64,000 nt of DNA from Streptomyces sp. SID8374. GTDB lineage: Bacteria; Actinomycetota; Actinomycetes; Streptomycetales; Streptomycetaceae. Positions within the stretch are counted from its first letter, which is position 1. Each line of letters starts with the position of its first letter. The notes under the pieces were generated by a model. That model searched no databases. It was not told where the DNA came from and was given only the letters and a program-made list of their open reading frames with translations. This document shows, piece by piece, positions 18,341 to 29,001 of this stretch. Both the position numbers and the translations under genes were made by a program. The stretch spans positions 1,178,001 to 1,242,000 of the forward strand of contig NZ_WWGH01000002.1 in the NCBI RefSeq assembly GCF_009865135.1, given 5' to 3'.

Positions 18341-18406
18341 GAAGGTGTCCTCCGGGGACGGGATACCGCGCTCCCGGTCGGACGTCGGGCGTCAGACGTT
18401 CAGGCG

Positions 18407-18499
18407 TCAGACGGAGTCCGACACCGCCCGGTGGGCGGGGCGGGGGCGCGGGGACGAAAAGTTGCGGTGTCCGGTCATGCCGGTGGTGTTCTCACGCAC
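18407..18499 (-). CDS. Possible 30-residue ORF with strong ribosome-binding site
   Basis: GTG at 18499-18497 is preceded by GGAGGAG eight bases upstream. It encodes a basic peptide beginning MRENTTGMTGHRNF, with a Pro/Arg-rich middle and ending AVSDSV. It stops 66 bases before the GNAT start on the same strand, so it could be a leader ORF of that gene. Family unknown. The main support is the ribosome-binding site. Confidence 0.3.
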   Translation of the reverse strand: MRENTTGMTGHRNFSSPRPRPAHRAVSDSV

Positions 18500-18555
18500 G
18501 GTCTCGCCTCCTCCATGAGCTGGGCCGATGTCGATGCCGACCGTAGCCGCGGCCC

Positions 18556-18568
18556 GGACACCCTGTCC
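18556..18568. promoter_or_regulatory. Small palindrome, possible operator
   Basis: GGACA-CCC-TGTCC is a perfect 5-bp inverted repeat around three bases, next to the AT-rich stretch AACGATTAAC. It sits between the divergent small ORF and the FHA gene. The regulator is unknown. Confidence 0.25.
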
Positions 18569-18650
18569 AACGATTAACGCGCCGAGCCCCGGTGCAGGTC
18601 AGCACGGGCGAGGAGGGGGACCCTTCTGGACACTCCGGCCCCCTCGGCCC

Positions 18651-18656
18651 GACAAT
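18651..18656 (+). promoter_or_regulatory. -10 hexamer of the FHA gene
   Basis: GACAAT lies seven bases before GTG 18664 with no ribosome-binding site between them, so a leaderless transcript is expected. Confidence 0.5.
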
Positions 18657-18663
18657 CGACGAT

Positions 18664-19230
18664 GTGACGTCGTCCCCCGAGTTCCACACGTATCCCGCGC
18701 GGCTGTCGGACGCCCAGCGCGACCGTGTCCTCGGCGTGCTCAGGGAGGGTGCGGCACAGGGCAAGCTGTCGCACGACACCTTCATGCGGCGCATGGAGCT
18801 CGCCCTCGTCGCCCGCCGTCCCGAGGAACTGGCGGCCCTCACCTCGGACCTGGACACCGGCAGCCGCTTCTCGCAGGGGCTGGTCCGGGCCGTCGGCGGG
18901 ATATCCGCCTTCCCCGGACGGCTGCGCCGGGCCTGGCAGACCGAACGGCTCCCGAAGCTGCTGCTGCCCGCGCCGAGCCCGTATCCGCTGCTCATCGGGC
19001 GCGACCCGGGCAACGGACTGCGCCTCAACCACGAGACGGTCTCCCGGCTGCACGCCGAACTCACCGTCCAGCACGGCCGCTGGATCCTGCGCGACCTCGG
19101 CTCCACCAACGGCACCTGCGTCAACGGCCAGCGCCTCGTCGGCTCCATCCCGGTGCGCGACGGCGACCAGGTGAGCTTCGGCCGGATGAGCTTCCGCCTG
19201 ACCACCCCTTCACTGCGCCCGCCCGCCTGA
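18664..19230 (+). CDS. DUF1707-FHA domain protein
   Basis: 188 residues. The N-terminal DUF1707 segment (RLSDAQRDRVLGVLREG, then LSHDTFMRRMELALVARRPEEL) is followed by a forkhead-associated domain: LLIGRDPGNGLRL, VSRLHAEL and DLGSTNGTCVNGQ contain the Gly-Arg, Ser-Arg-x-His and Asn-Gly residues that bind phosphothreonine. It probably reads signals from Ser/Thr kinases such as the one at 628. GTG 18664 is preferred because of the -10 at 18651. No transmembrane segment is present. Confidence 0.87.
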   Translation: MTSSPEFHTYPARLSDAQRDRVLGVLREGAAQGKLSHDTFMRRMELALVARRPEELAALTSDLDTGSRFSQGLVRAVGGISAFPGRLRRAWQTERLPKLLLPAPSPYPLLIGRDPGNGLRLNHETVSRLHAELTVQHGRWILRDLGSTNGTCVNGQRLVGSIPVRDGDQVSFGRMSFRLTTPSLRPPA

Positions 19231-19360
19231 TCGGAGCCCGCGCCCCCGGCGCCCCGTCACCCGAACGGGCGTACGCCGACTGCGCCGGGCCCCCGGCGGT
19301 GGTCCGCTGAGAGGCAGGTGCGTCGACAGGCGACGCCACGACCGCAGGGGGCGACGAGGG

Positions 19361-20350
19361 ATGCCGGCCGACCGCTCCGAGGCCCTGCCCGCCGCCCGCC
19401 GCCCGCACCGGCTCGCGGGCGGACAACCGGGACTGCTGGAGCCGGGCGCCTCGACCGACCCGTACCGCCTGCGCCTGTACCGGACCCTCCGTACGGACTT
19501 CCCGCTCGGTTACGACCCGGGTCTCGGCGCCTGGCTGCTGAGCCGGTACGCGGACGTGGCCCTCGCCCTCACCGACCCGCGCTTCACCGGCTACCCGCAC
19601 GACGGGGCCCCGCGCGGTCCGGTCCCCGCCCCGCTCGGGCTCTGCCGGGGCAGCCTCGTCTGTACGCCGCTGCCCGGCAGCGGAACCGCCCGGGCCCCCG
19701 GCAGCACACCGGCCACCGCCGCCGCCGTGGAGCGCGCCGCCTACGTCCTGGCCCGCCGCATAGCCGGGCGCGACCAGGCCGATCTCGTGGGCGAGTTCTG
19801 CCGCTGGCTCCCGGCCGGGCCCACCTCCACGGAGTTCGGCCAGGGAGCCGCCGACTGCGCCCGGCACACCGGGCTCCGGGAGCGGGCCCTCGCCTCGTTC
19901 CTCGCGAACATGCTGGACGACCCCGACCTGCTGGCCGCCGTGGCGGGCGGAGCGGGGGCCGGGATGCTCCTCGGCCGGTCCTGGAAGGAGACGCTGCGAC
20001 GCGACCCGCCCGTCCAGATCGTGCTGCGCCGCACCCGCGCCGAGGTCCGCGTCAGCGGCGGCACGCTGCCCGGCGGGGCGCCCGTCGCCTGTCTGATCGG
20101 CGCGGCGGGGCGCGACCCGGCCCGGTTCGCCGCCCCCGACCGCTTCGACCCGCTGCGCGCCGACGCCGCCCCGCTGCTCACCGGCCCGGCCGGCTGCCCC
20201 GCCGCCCTGCTCGGCCGCCTGGAGGCCGAACACGGCCTGCGCGCCCTGCTGACGGCGATGCCCCGCATCCGCTGGGCCGACGGCTTCCGCCCGGCGTCCA
20301 GCGGGGTGCTCACGCGGGGGCCACGCACCCTGCTCGTACGCCCGTCGTGA
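19361..20350 (+). CDS. Degenerate cytochrome P450-like protein
   Basis: 329 residues against about 400 for a normal P450. The N-terminal FPLGYDPGLGAWLLSRYADV and DPRFTGY match P450s. The K-helix ExxR is kept (E210-T-L-R213), as is a PDRFDPLR meander. The I-helix with its Gly-x-x-Thr oxygen pocket is missing or unrecognisable. The haem loop reads LLTGPAGCPAALLGRLEA: the cysteine (C279) aligns, but the usual Phe, Gly and His around it are changed. Haem binding and monooxygenase activity are therefore doubtful. It follows the FHA gene by 130 bp. It could be a decaying gene or a repurposed scaffold. Confidence 0.75.
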   Translation: MPADRSEALPAARRPHRLAGGQPGLLEPGASTDPYRLRLYRTLRTDFPLGYDPGLGAWLLSRYADVALALTDPRFTGYPHDGAPRGPVPAPLGLCRGSLVCTPLPGSGTARAPGSTPATAAAVERAAYVLARRIAGRDQADLVGEFCRWLPAGPTSTEFGQGAADCARHTGLRERALASFLANMLDDPDLLAAVAGGAGAGMLLGRSWKETLRRDPPVQIVLRRTRAEVRVSGGTLPGGAPVACLIGAAGRDPARFAAPDRFDPLRADAAPLLTGPAGCPAALLGRLEAEHGLRALLTAMPRIRWADGFRPASSGVLTRGPRTLLVRPS

Positions 20351-20490
20351 CCGGACGCGCGTGCGGCGGTCCGTCGTGCCGGATGCCCGCCCGCCCGCCG
20401 TCCCCGGACACGCGCGCGCCCGCCCCTCCTGACCGGATGCCCGTACGGGGATGCCCCGCCCTGACCGGACACGCGTATGCCCCTCCTGCC
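20351..20490. repeat. Degenerate repeats after the P450-like stop codon
   Basis: CCGGA followed by CGCG or TGCCC recurs at 20351, 20379, 20404, 20433 and 20465 (spacings 25-32), usually after TGA or TGC, with CGTACG and CCCCTCCTG motifs between. It starts directly at the stop of the P450-like gene. Confidence 0.55.
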
Positions 20491-20542
20491 CGGGCACCGC
20501 CCGCCCCTCACCCCCTCCTGTCCGATCTCCCCGGCCCGCCCC

Positions 20543-22915
20543 TCACCCCCGCACCCGCCGCAGCAACACCACCGGCCGCTCCCCGAACAGCTCGTCCGCC
20601 GCCACCGCGCCCCCGTTGAACTCCCGCCCCGCCGCAGGGGCCAGCACATCGCGCCACGGCCCCCCGTCCGGCAGCTCCACCACCGTGTCCCGCCACCCCC
20701 CGTCCTCCGCGAGCCGCAGCGACAGCCGGGTCACCGCCACCGCCACCTCGCCCGACCGGGAGAACGCCACCACATGGTCGGCCGCCGCACCCCGCGCGGC
20801 CAGCGGAACGTACGTCCCCGACTCCCCGAACACCTCCGGCAGCTCCCGCCGCAGCCCCAGTGCCGCCGCCGTCAGCTCCTGCTTCTCCTCCGCCTCCTCC
20901 GGCCGCCGGAACGGGCGCCGGTTGTCCGGGTCGACCAGGGCCAGGTACTCGCTCTCCGTGCCCTGGTACAGGTCCGGCACCCCCGGCATCGTCAGCTGCA
21001 CCAGCGCCGCACCCAGCACATTGGCCCGTACATGCGGGGCCAGCGACTCGGCGAAAGCGGTCACCAGCCTCCGGGCCGTACCGGAACCGCTCCCTGGCCC
21101 GGCCGCCACGAAGTCCGCCACCGCCCTCTCGTACGCCTCGTCCGGCTCCGTCCAGCTCGTGAACAGCCCCGCCTCGCGTACCGCCTTCAGCAGCGCGGGC
21201 TCCAGCCGGGCGCCCAGCTCCTCGGCGGGCAGCGGCGCGCAGCCGTAACTCGACTGCCAGGCCTGCCAGGCGAGCTGCGGGTCCGGAGCCGCGACGGGTG
21301 TGGCGTCCGTCAGCTCGGCCACCAGGCCCGCCCACCGTTCCGGACACTCCGTCAGGACCGCGATCCGGGCCCGTACATCGGCACTCCGCTTGGCGTCGTG
21401 CGTGGTCAGGACCGTCCCCGTGGTGGGCCAGTCGCGGGCGATCCGGGTGGCGAAGGCGTGGAACGCGTCCACCGTCACCGCGGGCTGCCCCGGGTCCCCG
21501 CCGACCTCCGTGGCCGAGACCAGCGGCACGTACCGGTAGAACGCCGTGTCCTCCACCGACTTGGCGTGCAGAGCGGACGCGGTCTGCGCGAACCGGGCGC
21601 AGAAGGACGCCTGTTCCTCGCCGTCCCCCAGCCGCCCGAGCGCCAGATCCCGTACGACGTCGACGGCGGCGGCCTCCTCCGGCACGGAGAACACCGCCTT
21701 CGCGTCCCGTACGGCATCGTCCGGAAGCGTCTCCTCCGCGATCCGGGTCGGCGGAACGCCCGCCGTGACGTACGGCCGGTAGACCGGGACCCGTACCAGC
21801 AGCTCCCGGATCGCCGTCCGCAGCGCCCAGGGCGCGTGGTCGCGCAAGGCCGGGTCGGCGGCGCAGACCGAGGCGGCCAGGCGGGTCAGCCAGGCCGTCT
21901 CGGAGGCCAGTTCGTGGGTGGCCACCCGGTACGCGGCCCGGCGGACGGTCGCCTTCCAGTAGCCGCCCCGGTCGCCGGGCGGACCCGCGAACTCCCGGTA
22001 GCGGCCGAGCAGCTCCGCCGCGCCCGCCGGGTCGGTGAACAGCCCGTCGATCCGGTGCAGCGCGTCGTACCCCGTCGTCCCGGCGACCGCCCAGCCGGCC
22101 GGGAGGGGCTCGTCGCCGGTGAGGATCTTCTCCACCACCGTCCACCGGCCGCCGGTGGCCTCGTTCAGCTGCCGCAGGTACGCCGCCGGGTCGGCGAGGC
22201 CGTCCGGGTGGTCGATGCGCAGGCCGTCCAGCACCCCGTCGCGGAGGAGTTCGAGGACCTTGGCGTGGGTGGCGTCGAAGACCTCGGGGTGTTCGACGCG
22301 GACGCCGATCAGCTCGGAGACGGTGAAGAAGCGGCGGTAGTTCAGCTCGGTGCGCGCCAGCCGCCACCAGGCGAGCCGGTAGTGCTGGGCGTCGAGAAGC
22401 TCCGGAAGCGGAAGGTCCGCCGTGCCCGCCCGCAGCGGGAACTCCTGCTCGCCGTAGCGCAGCACCTCCCCGTCCACGGAGAGGGCGTCCAGCTCGCCGC
22501 CGAGCGGACCGGCCAGGACCGGGAGCAGCACCTTGTCGCCGCCCGCCGCCCAGTCGATGTCGAACCAGCGGGCGTACGGGGATGCGCGGCCCTCGCGGAG
22601 CACCTCCCAGAGCTGCCGGTTGTGGCGGGGCAGGGCGGCCATGTGGTTCGGCACGATGTCCAGGACCAGCCCGAGCCCGTGCTCCCGGGCGGTCGCGGCG
22701 AGGCTCCGCAGCCCCTCCTCACCGCCCAGCTCCTCCCGTACGCGGCTGTGGTCGACCACGTCGTAGCCGTGCCGGGAGCCGGGGACCGCCTCCAGGACGG
22801 GCGAGAGGTGCAGATGGGAGACGCCGAGCGCGGCCAGATAGGGCACCGCCTTCTCGGCCGCCGGGAAGGGGAAGTCGGGCTGGAGCTGAAGCCGGTACGT
22901 GGCGGTGGGCGTCAT
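20543..22915 (-). CDS. treY: Malto-oligosyltrehalose synthase
   Basis: 790 residues of the GH13 family. It isomerises the reducing-end alpha-1,4 bond of maltodextrin to the alpha,alpha-1,1 bond of trehalose, giving the TreZ substrate. TATYRLQLQPDFPF opens the barrel; the nucleophile is D235 in LDGLRIDHPDGL and the acid/base is E262 in WTVVEKIL. Length and motifs are complete. A TACGTA -10-like hexamer stands seven bases before the ATG. glgX lies 69 bp upstream on the same strand, so glgX-treY may be co-transcribed and supply linear chains. Confidence 0.95.
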   Translation of the reverse strand: MTPTATYRLQLQPDFPFPAAEKAVPYLAALGVSHLHLSPVLEAVPGSRHGYDVVDHSRVREELGGEEGLRSLAATAREHGLGLVLDIVPNHMAALPRHNRQLWEVLREGRASPYARWFDIDWAAGGDKVLLPVLAGPLGGELDALSVDGEVLRYGEQEFPLRAGTADLPLPELLDAQHYRLAWWRLARTELNYRRFFTVSELIGVRVEHPEVFDATHAKVLELLRDGVLDGLRIDHPDGLADPAAYLRQLNEATGGRWTVVEKILTGDEPLPAGWAVAGTTGYDALHRIDGLFTDPAGAAELLGRYREFAGPPGDRGGYWKATVRRAAYRVATHELASETAWLTRLAASVCAADPALRDHAPWALRTAIRELLVRVPVYRPYVTAGVPPTRIAEETLPDDAVRDAKAVFSVPEEAAAVDVVRDLALGRLGDGEEQASFCARFAQTASALHAKSVEDTAFYRYVPLVSATEVGGDPGQPAVTVDAFHAFATRIARDWPTTGTVLTTHDAKRSADVRARIAVLTECPERWAGLVAELTDATPVAAPDPQLAWQAWQSSYGCAPLPAEELGARLEPALLKAVREAGLFTSWTEPDEAYERAVADFVAAGPGSGSGTARRLVTAFAESLAPHVRANVLGAALVQLTMPGVPDLYQGTESEYLALVDPDNRRPFRRPEEAEEKQELTAAALGLRRELPEVFGESGTYVPLAARGAAADHVVAFSRSGEVAVAVTRLSLRLAEDGGWRDTVVELPDGGPWRDVLAPAAGREFNGGAVAADELFGERPVVLLRRVRG

Positions 22916-22922
22916 GCCCTTC

Positions 22923-22928
22923 TACGTA
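22923..22928 (-). promoter_or_regulatory. -10-like hexamer before treY
   Basis: The palindromic TACGTA lies seven bases before the treY ATG, a leaderless-type spacing. AAGGG in the same short leader could instead act as a weak ribosome-binding site, so this promoter is uncertain. Confidence 0.35.
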
Positions 22929-22984
22929 CCCCGCCCGGGGCGACCTGTGTCACCCCGGGCGGGACGCTCACCCTTGCCGCCCTG

Positions 22985-25114
<2,130 letters not shown>

Positions 25115-25508
25115 AGATGAGACTCTTCCACTTCTGATCCGGGTGTGGTGGCTTTCCTCGGCCCGTTACCCCTCGAATACTCCCCGAAAGTGGGTCGCGC
25201 ACCTAGTAGGTCACGCGGTGCGGCCGGGTCCCGTCGCCCGGCTCCGGCCACACCGGTCAACTTCGGACACCGGGGTGCCGCCCCGGACGCGATTACGGAC
25301 GCGCCCGCCCCTCCGGCGTCCGGAACGCGGCCTTCGTCGGGGTGCCTAATCACTATGAATCAGCTCACTCCACCCGATCTCGCCGTAAGGAACAGGCCGT
25401 CGCGAAACGGGAGTTGAGAAACCGGCCCGGCCATCGGGCTGCACCGGATCCCGCTCCCGGAGTACCCTTCCTTGATCGTTGGGTGGGGGAGTGGAAGGCG
25501 GTACGCGG
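25115..25508. other. Divergent intergenic region between glgX and the SAV2148-type gene
   Basis: These 394 bases are less GC-rich than the genes around them and carry short AT-rich patches (CTCGAATACTC near 25173, CCTAATCACTATGAATCAG near 25345). They must hold promoters for both flanking genes, but I cannot assign hexamers with confidence. No gene-like frame is seen. Confidence 0.5.
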
Positions 25509-26744
25509 GTGAGCTCGGGAGGGTTCGAGCTACCCCCAGGTGACGCAGGTCACGAGGGGGAATCGACCGATGCGCCGCCCGGGGCGGTGTCCCTTGCGCA
25601 GCCCATGGAGATCGGCGCGGAGCTGGACTGGGGCGCCGAGGCCTGGAGCGAGGTACGCACCCGGGCGCAGCGGGCCGGGCGTGCCTATATCTGGCTGAAT
25701 CTGGTCGAACAGAGGCTGCGCGCGGTGGTCGCCGCGGTGCTTCGGCCGATCTACGAGCCGGTGCACGGCGAGGACTGGGTGGTGGCCGCGGCCGGGCCCG
25801 CCGGGCAGGAGTGGGTGCAGAGAGCCGTCGCCGTACGCGAGGTGTCACGCCGCAAGGGCTACCTGCTGGACCCGGCCGACGACAACGTCCTGAGCTTCCT
25901 CACGCTCCCGCAGCTGCGGGAGCTGATGGTCCAGCACTGGCCGTGCTTCGAACCGTACTTCGACGACCGGCGGGATGTGGAGCTGGCCCTGGACGAGCTG
26001 GAGGTGGCCCGTAACGTCGTCTCCCGCAACCGTGCCCTGAACGAGGCGGTGCTCGCCCAGGCGGAGCGCGCCTCCGCCCGGCTCCTGGACATCCTCGGCA
26101 GCGGGGCGGGCGTGCCGTCCGCCGACCGGCTGCCGGTGGACGCGGTGGAGGAGCTGGTCGGCGACCGGTACGCGGACGTGGTCTCCGTCCACCCGGACCG
26201 GGTCCGGCTCCAGCGCCAGCTGCCCGCCGAGGACCTGTTCGGCGGGGCGCGGCGGCTGGACGCCATCGGCATAGGCCTCAACCTGCTCGTCCAGAACTTC
26301 TCCGGCCGCCGGCTCGTCCGGCTCGCCGAGTCGGGGTGCCGGGTCCGGCTGCTCTTCATCAACCCGGCCAGCAGCGCGGTCAAGCGCCGGGAGCGGGAAC
26401 TGGGCATCAAGAAGGGCGAGCTGAGCCGCTCGGTGGAGATGAACATCCTCCATATGCGCCGGGTCCGCTCCAAGCTCCGCGACCCCGGCGCCTTCGAGAT
26501 CCAGGTCTTCGACGAGACCCCGCGCTTCACCGCGTACCTGGTCGACGGCGACGGAGCGGACGCGGTGGGCGTCGTCCAGCCCTATCTGCGGCGCGCCCGG
26601 GGCATGGAGGCGCCGGTGCTGGTGCTGCGCGGCGGCGGGCGGCGCACGGTGGTGCGGGCGGGGCAGGACAGCGAGCACGGCCTCTTCGAGACCTACCGCG
26701 AGGAGTTCGAGTCGGTCTGGACGGACTCGCGGCCGGTGTCGTAG
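25509..26744 (+). CDS. SAV2148-type HEPN domain protein
   Basis: 411 residues, highly alpha-helical and soluble. The sequence (AGRAYIWLNLVEQRLRAVVA, LLDPADDNVLSFLTLPQL, then GIGLNLLVQNFSGRRL) matches the conserved Streptomyces family annotated from S. avermitilis SAV2148, which carries an N-terminal HEPN-like segment. HEPN domains are often nucleic-acid-binding or RNases, but the Rx4-6H motif is not obvious, so no activity is assigned. GTG 25509 is chosen because homology begins there; in-frame codons from 25479 could extend it by ten residues. Its last codons begin a 22-bp repeat. Confidence 0.8.
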   Translation: MSSGGFELPPGDAGHEGESTDAPPGAVSLAQPMEIGAELDWGAEAWSEVRTRAQRAGRAYIWLNLVEQRLRAVVAAVLRPIYEPVHGEDWVVAAAGPAGQEWVQRAVAVREVSRRKGYLLDPADDNVLSFLTLPQLRELMVQHWPCFEPYFDDRRDVELALDELEVARNVVSRNRALNEAVLAQAERASARLLDILGSGAGVPSADRLPVDAVEELVGDRYADVVSVHPDRVRLQRQLPAEDLFGGARRLDAIGIGLNLLVQNFSGRRLVRLAESGCRVRLLFINPASSAVKRRERELGIKKGELSRSVEMNILHMRRVRSKLRDPGAFEIQVFDETPRFTAYLVDGDGADAVGVVQPYLRRARGMEAPVLVLRGGGRRTVVRAGQDSEHGLFETYREEFESVWTDSRPVS

Positions 26745-26799
26745 GGCTGCCGTCCCGGTGTGGTGGGGCTGCCGTCCTGGTGTCGTGGGGCTGCCGCCA
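26734..26799. repeat. 22-bp tandem repeat seeded at a stop codon
   Basis: Three 22-bp units (26734-26755, 26756-26777, 26778-26799) of form YGGTGTSGTRGGGCTGCCGYC. Unit one contains the last codons and TAG stop of the SAV2148-type gene. Confidence 0.88.
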
Positions 26800-26889
26800 C
26801 CCGTGCCCTTCGTTGTCAGTGCTGCGTGCGAAGGTGGTCATCACTCGGGGGAGAGCACCACGGGGGAGCACCACGAAGGAGGTATCGGG

Positions 26890-27603
26890 ATGAGCTGGCA
26901 TCAGGGACCACTGGTCGGCTTCGACCTGGAGACGACGGGGACCGACGTCGAGACCGACCGGATCGTCACCGCCGCACTGGTCCGGCTGGAGCCGGACGGC
27001 ACGGTCGCCGAGCAGCGGACCTGGCTGCTGGACCCGGGGGTGGCGATACCCGAGCAGGCGTCCGCGATCCACGGCATCGGCACCGACCACGCCCGCAAGC
27101 ACGGCGCCCGGGCCGCCTCGGCCGTCGAGGAGATCGCCCACGCGGTCGCCGAGGTGCTGCGGTCCGGGGTGCCGCTGGTGGTGATGAACGCGCGCTACGA
27201 CCTCTCGCTCCTGGACCGCGAATGCGCGAGGCACGGGGTGGAGTCGGTCGACGAGCGGATCGGCGGTGTGCCCTCGCCCGTCATCGACCCGCTGGTCATC
27301 GACAAGCACGTGGACAAGTACCGCAAGGGCAAGCGGGCGCTCCAAGCCCTGTGCGAGCACTACGGCGTGACGCTGTCCGACGCCCACGACGCGACCGCCG
27401 ACGCGGTGGCGGCGGTCCGTGTGGTCCGGCGGATGGGCGAGCGCCACCGCCCGGTCAGCACCCTGCCCCCCACCGAGCTGCACGCCCTCCAGGTCCGCGC
27501 CGCCGCCGAGCAGTCCGCCTCGCTCCAGGCCTACCTTCGCCGCACGGCCAACCCGGCGGCGGTGGTGGAGCAGGCGTGGCCGGTGATTCCCCGGAGCAGG
27601 TGA
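26890..27603 (+). CDS. DEDDh 3'-5' exonuclease (DnaQ/epsilon-like)
   Basis: 237 residues. Exo I is VGFDLETTG with D12 and E14, Exo II is VVMNARYDLSLLDREC, and Exo III-epsilon is AHDATADA with the histidine of the DEDDh class. It degrades DNA or RNA from the 3' end using two metal ions. The last 60 residues form a basic helical tail after the fold. AAGGAGGT sits directly upstream of ATG 26890. It is a stand-alone exonuclease, not a polymerase subunit in context, so a repair or RNA-processing role is equally possible. Confidence 0.9.
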   Translation: MSWHQGPLVGFDLETTGTDVETDRIVTAALVRLEPDGTVAEQRTWLLDPGVAIPEQASAIHGIGTDHARKHGARAASAVEEIAHAVAEVLRSGVPLVVMNARYDLSLLDRECARHGVESVDERIGGVPSPVIDPLVIDKHVDKYRKGKRALQALCEHYGVTLSDAHDATADAVAAVRVVRRMGERHRPVSTLPPTELHALQVRAAAEQSASLQAYLRRTANPAAVVEQAWPVIPRSR

Positions 27604-27988
27604 ACGGTGGGCCGGGGCCCGTGGAGCAGGGGCCCGGCGGAGCGGGTGAAGGGCCGGCGGCGGCCCCGCGTCGGCTCGCGGCGGGGGAAGCCGTTTCGTC
27701 GGCCTTGATGTCGGAGTCGGCCTTCTCGTCCGGCGAAACTCCGCCGCTCGTTTTCCGCCATCTCCCGTCCTCCCAGGGTCACCAATCGGCCAGTTTGGTG
27801 GTGTCTGGGTCTCACGGGACAGCTACTTGTCGGCCACTGCTGTCCCGGGGGTCTTGTGTGGGCGTGCTGATCTATCCAGCATGAATAACGTTGTCAGGGA
27901 CACGTCGGAATGATCGTGTTCCTGAGGACGTGTCATGGGCGTCCACCCAAACGCCCCCGAGTTCCCCCCACGATCTGGAGGACTTGCA
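27604..27988. other. Regulatory region upstream of the streptogrisin gene
   Basis: These 385 bases hold two inverted repeats. CGGGACAG (27815-27822) pairs with CTGTCCCG (27840-27847). GACACGTC (27899-27906) pairs with GACGTGTC (27927-27934). Extracellular protease genes of S. griseus are controlled by the AdpA cascade, but I do not see a convincing AdpA consensus here. The first 60 bases also repeat GGAGCAGG/GGAGCGGG segments derived from the end of the exonuclease gene. Confidence 0.45.
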
Positions 27989-28879
27989 GTGCGACTCTCT
28001 CACCCCCACAGCATGTCGAGACGAGCACGACTCATCGCCGGGGCGACCGGCCTCGCTGCCGCAGCAGCGCTGGTCATCCCCGCCGCCACCGCTTCCGCCC
28101 AGCCCGCCCCGAAGACGTTCAGCGCCGCCGAGCTCAACCGGACGGCCGACTCCGTGCGCACCGCCGACATCGGCGGCACCGCCTGGTACGTCGACGCCGA
28201 GTCGGGCAAGGTCGTCGTCACCGCCGACAGCACGGTCACCAAGGCCGAGATCGCCAAGATCGAGAACGAGGCCGGCGTGAACGCCGACGCTCTCGAGGTC
28301 AAGCGCACCCCCGGCAAGTTCACCAAGCTCATCGCGGGCGGCGAGGCCATCACCACCGGCGGAGCCCGGTGTTCCCTGGGCTTCAACGTGCAGGACAGCG
28401 CGGGCACCAAGTACGCCCTGACCGCCGGCCACTGCACCAACATCGGCAGCTCGTGGTCCATCGGCACCACCGCCGGCTCCAGCTTCCCCGGCAACGACTA
28501 CGGCATCATCCAGCACTCCGACCCCGGCGCGGCCGACGGCCGTGTCTACCTCTACAACGGCAGCTACCAGGAGATCACCGGCGCCGGTGACCCCTCGGTC
28601 GGCCAGTCCGTCCAGCGCAGCGGCAGCACCACCGGCCTGCACGGCGGCTCGGTCACCGGCCTCAACGCCACCGTCAACTACGGCGCCGACGGCATCGTCT
28701 CCGGTCTGATCCAGACCAACGTCTGCGCCGAGCCCGGCGACAGCGGCGGCGCGCTCTTCTCCGGGAGCACCGCGCTCGGCCTCACCTCCGGCGGCAGCGG
28801 CAACTGCTCCTCCGGCGGCACCACGTTCTTCCAGCCCGTCACCGAGGCGCTCAGCGCCTACGGTGTGAGCATCATCTGA
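27989..28879 (+). CDS. Streptogrisin A-like extracellular serine protease precursor
   Basis: 296-residue prepro-protease of family S1E. Residues 1 to about 37 form a signal peptide (SMSRRARLIAGATGLAAAAA and on), residues 38-114 the propeptide, and the mature enzyme starts at IAGGEAITTGGARCSLGFN (residue 115) and has 182 residues, the same length as S. griseus SGPA. The triad is H148 (TAGHC), D170 (NDYGI) and S252 (GDSGG). Four cysteines allow two disulphides. GTG 27989 has GGAG eight bases upstream. It is related to SGPA, SGPB and SGPD; the mature N-terminus and the VNYGADGIV segment are closest to SGPA. Confidence 0.93.
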   Translation: MRLSHPHSMSRRARLIAGATGLAAAAALVIPAATASAQPAPKTFSAAELNRTADSVRTADIGGTAWYVDAESGKVVVTADSTVTKAEIAKIENEAGVNADALEVKRTPGKFTKLIAGGEAITTGGARCSLGFNVQDSAGTKYALTAGHCTNIGSSWSIGTTAGSSFPGNDYGIIQHSDPGAADGRVYLYNGSYQEITGAGDPSVGQSVQRSGSTTGLHGGSVTGLNATVNYGADGIVSGLIQTNVCAEPGDSGGALFSGSTALGLTSGGSGNCSSGGTTFFQPVTEALSAYGVSII

Positions 28880-28920
28880 TCCCCGCACCGACCAGGGTCA
28901 TTCGCCATCGGCCCTGAGCA

Positions 28921-28952
28921 CTGTCCCCGCCCGGTCCGCCGGGCGGGGACAG
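28921..28952. terminator. Strong hairpin terminator
   Basis: Arms 28921-28934 and 28939-28952 pair perfectly over 14 bases around the tetraloop TCCG, 41 bases after the protease stop. It lies between convergent genes and may serve both. Confidence 0.75.
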
Positions 28953-29001
28953 AGTGCGTTGTCGGGCACGCCCGGCCCGCCGCCGTACCGGGTGAAGGCT
29001 C

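Larger units (their letters stand above)
18341..18663. other. Intergenic region between divergent GNAT and FHA genes
   Basis: These 323 bases hold short direct repeats with GGCGTCAGACG (about 18388-18413), a possible small minus-strand ORF (18407-18499), a palindrome (18556-18568) and the -10 element of the FHA gene. Nothing else is recognisable. Confidence 0.5.

Noticed and set aside
27604..27988. AdpA-binding site upstream of the streptogrisin gene
   Set aside because: Expected from S. griseus biology, but no good match to the consensus could be found by eye, so only the inverted repeats were reported.
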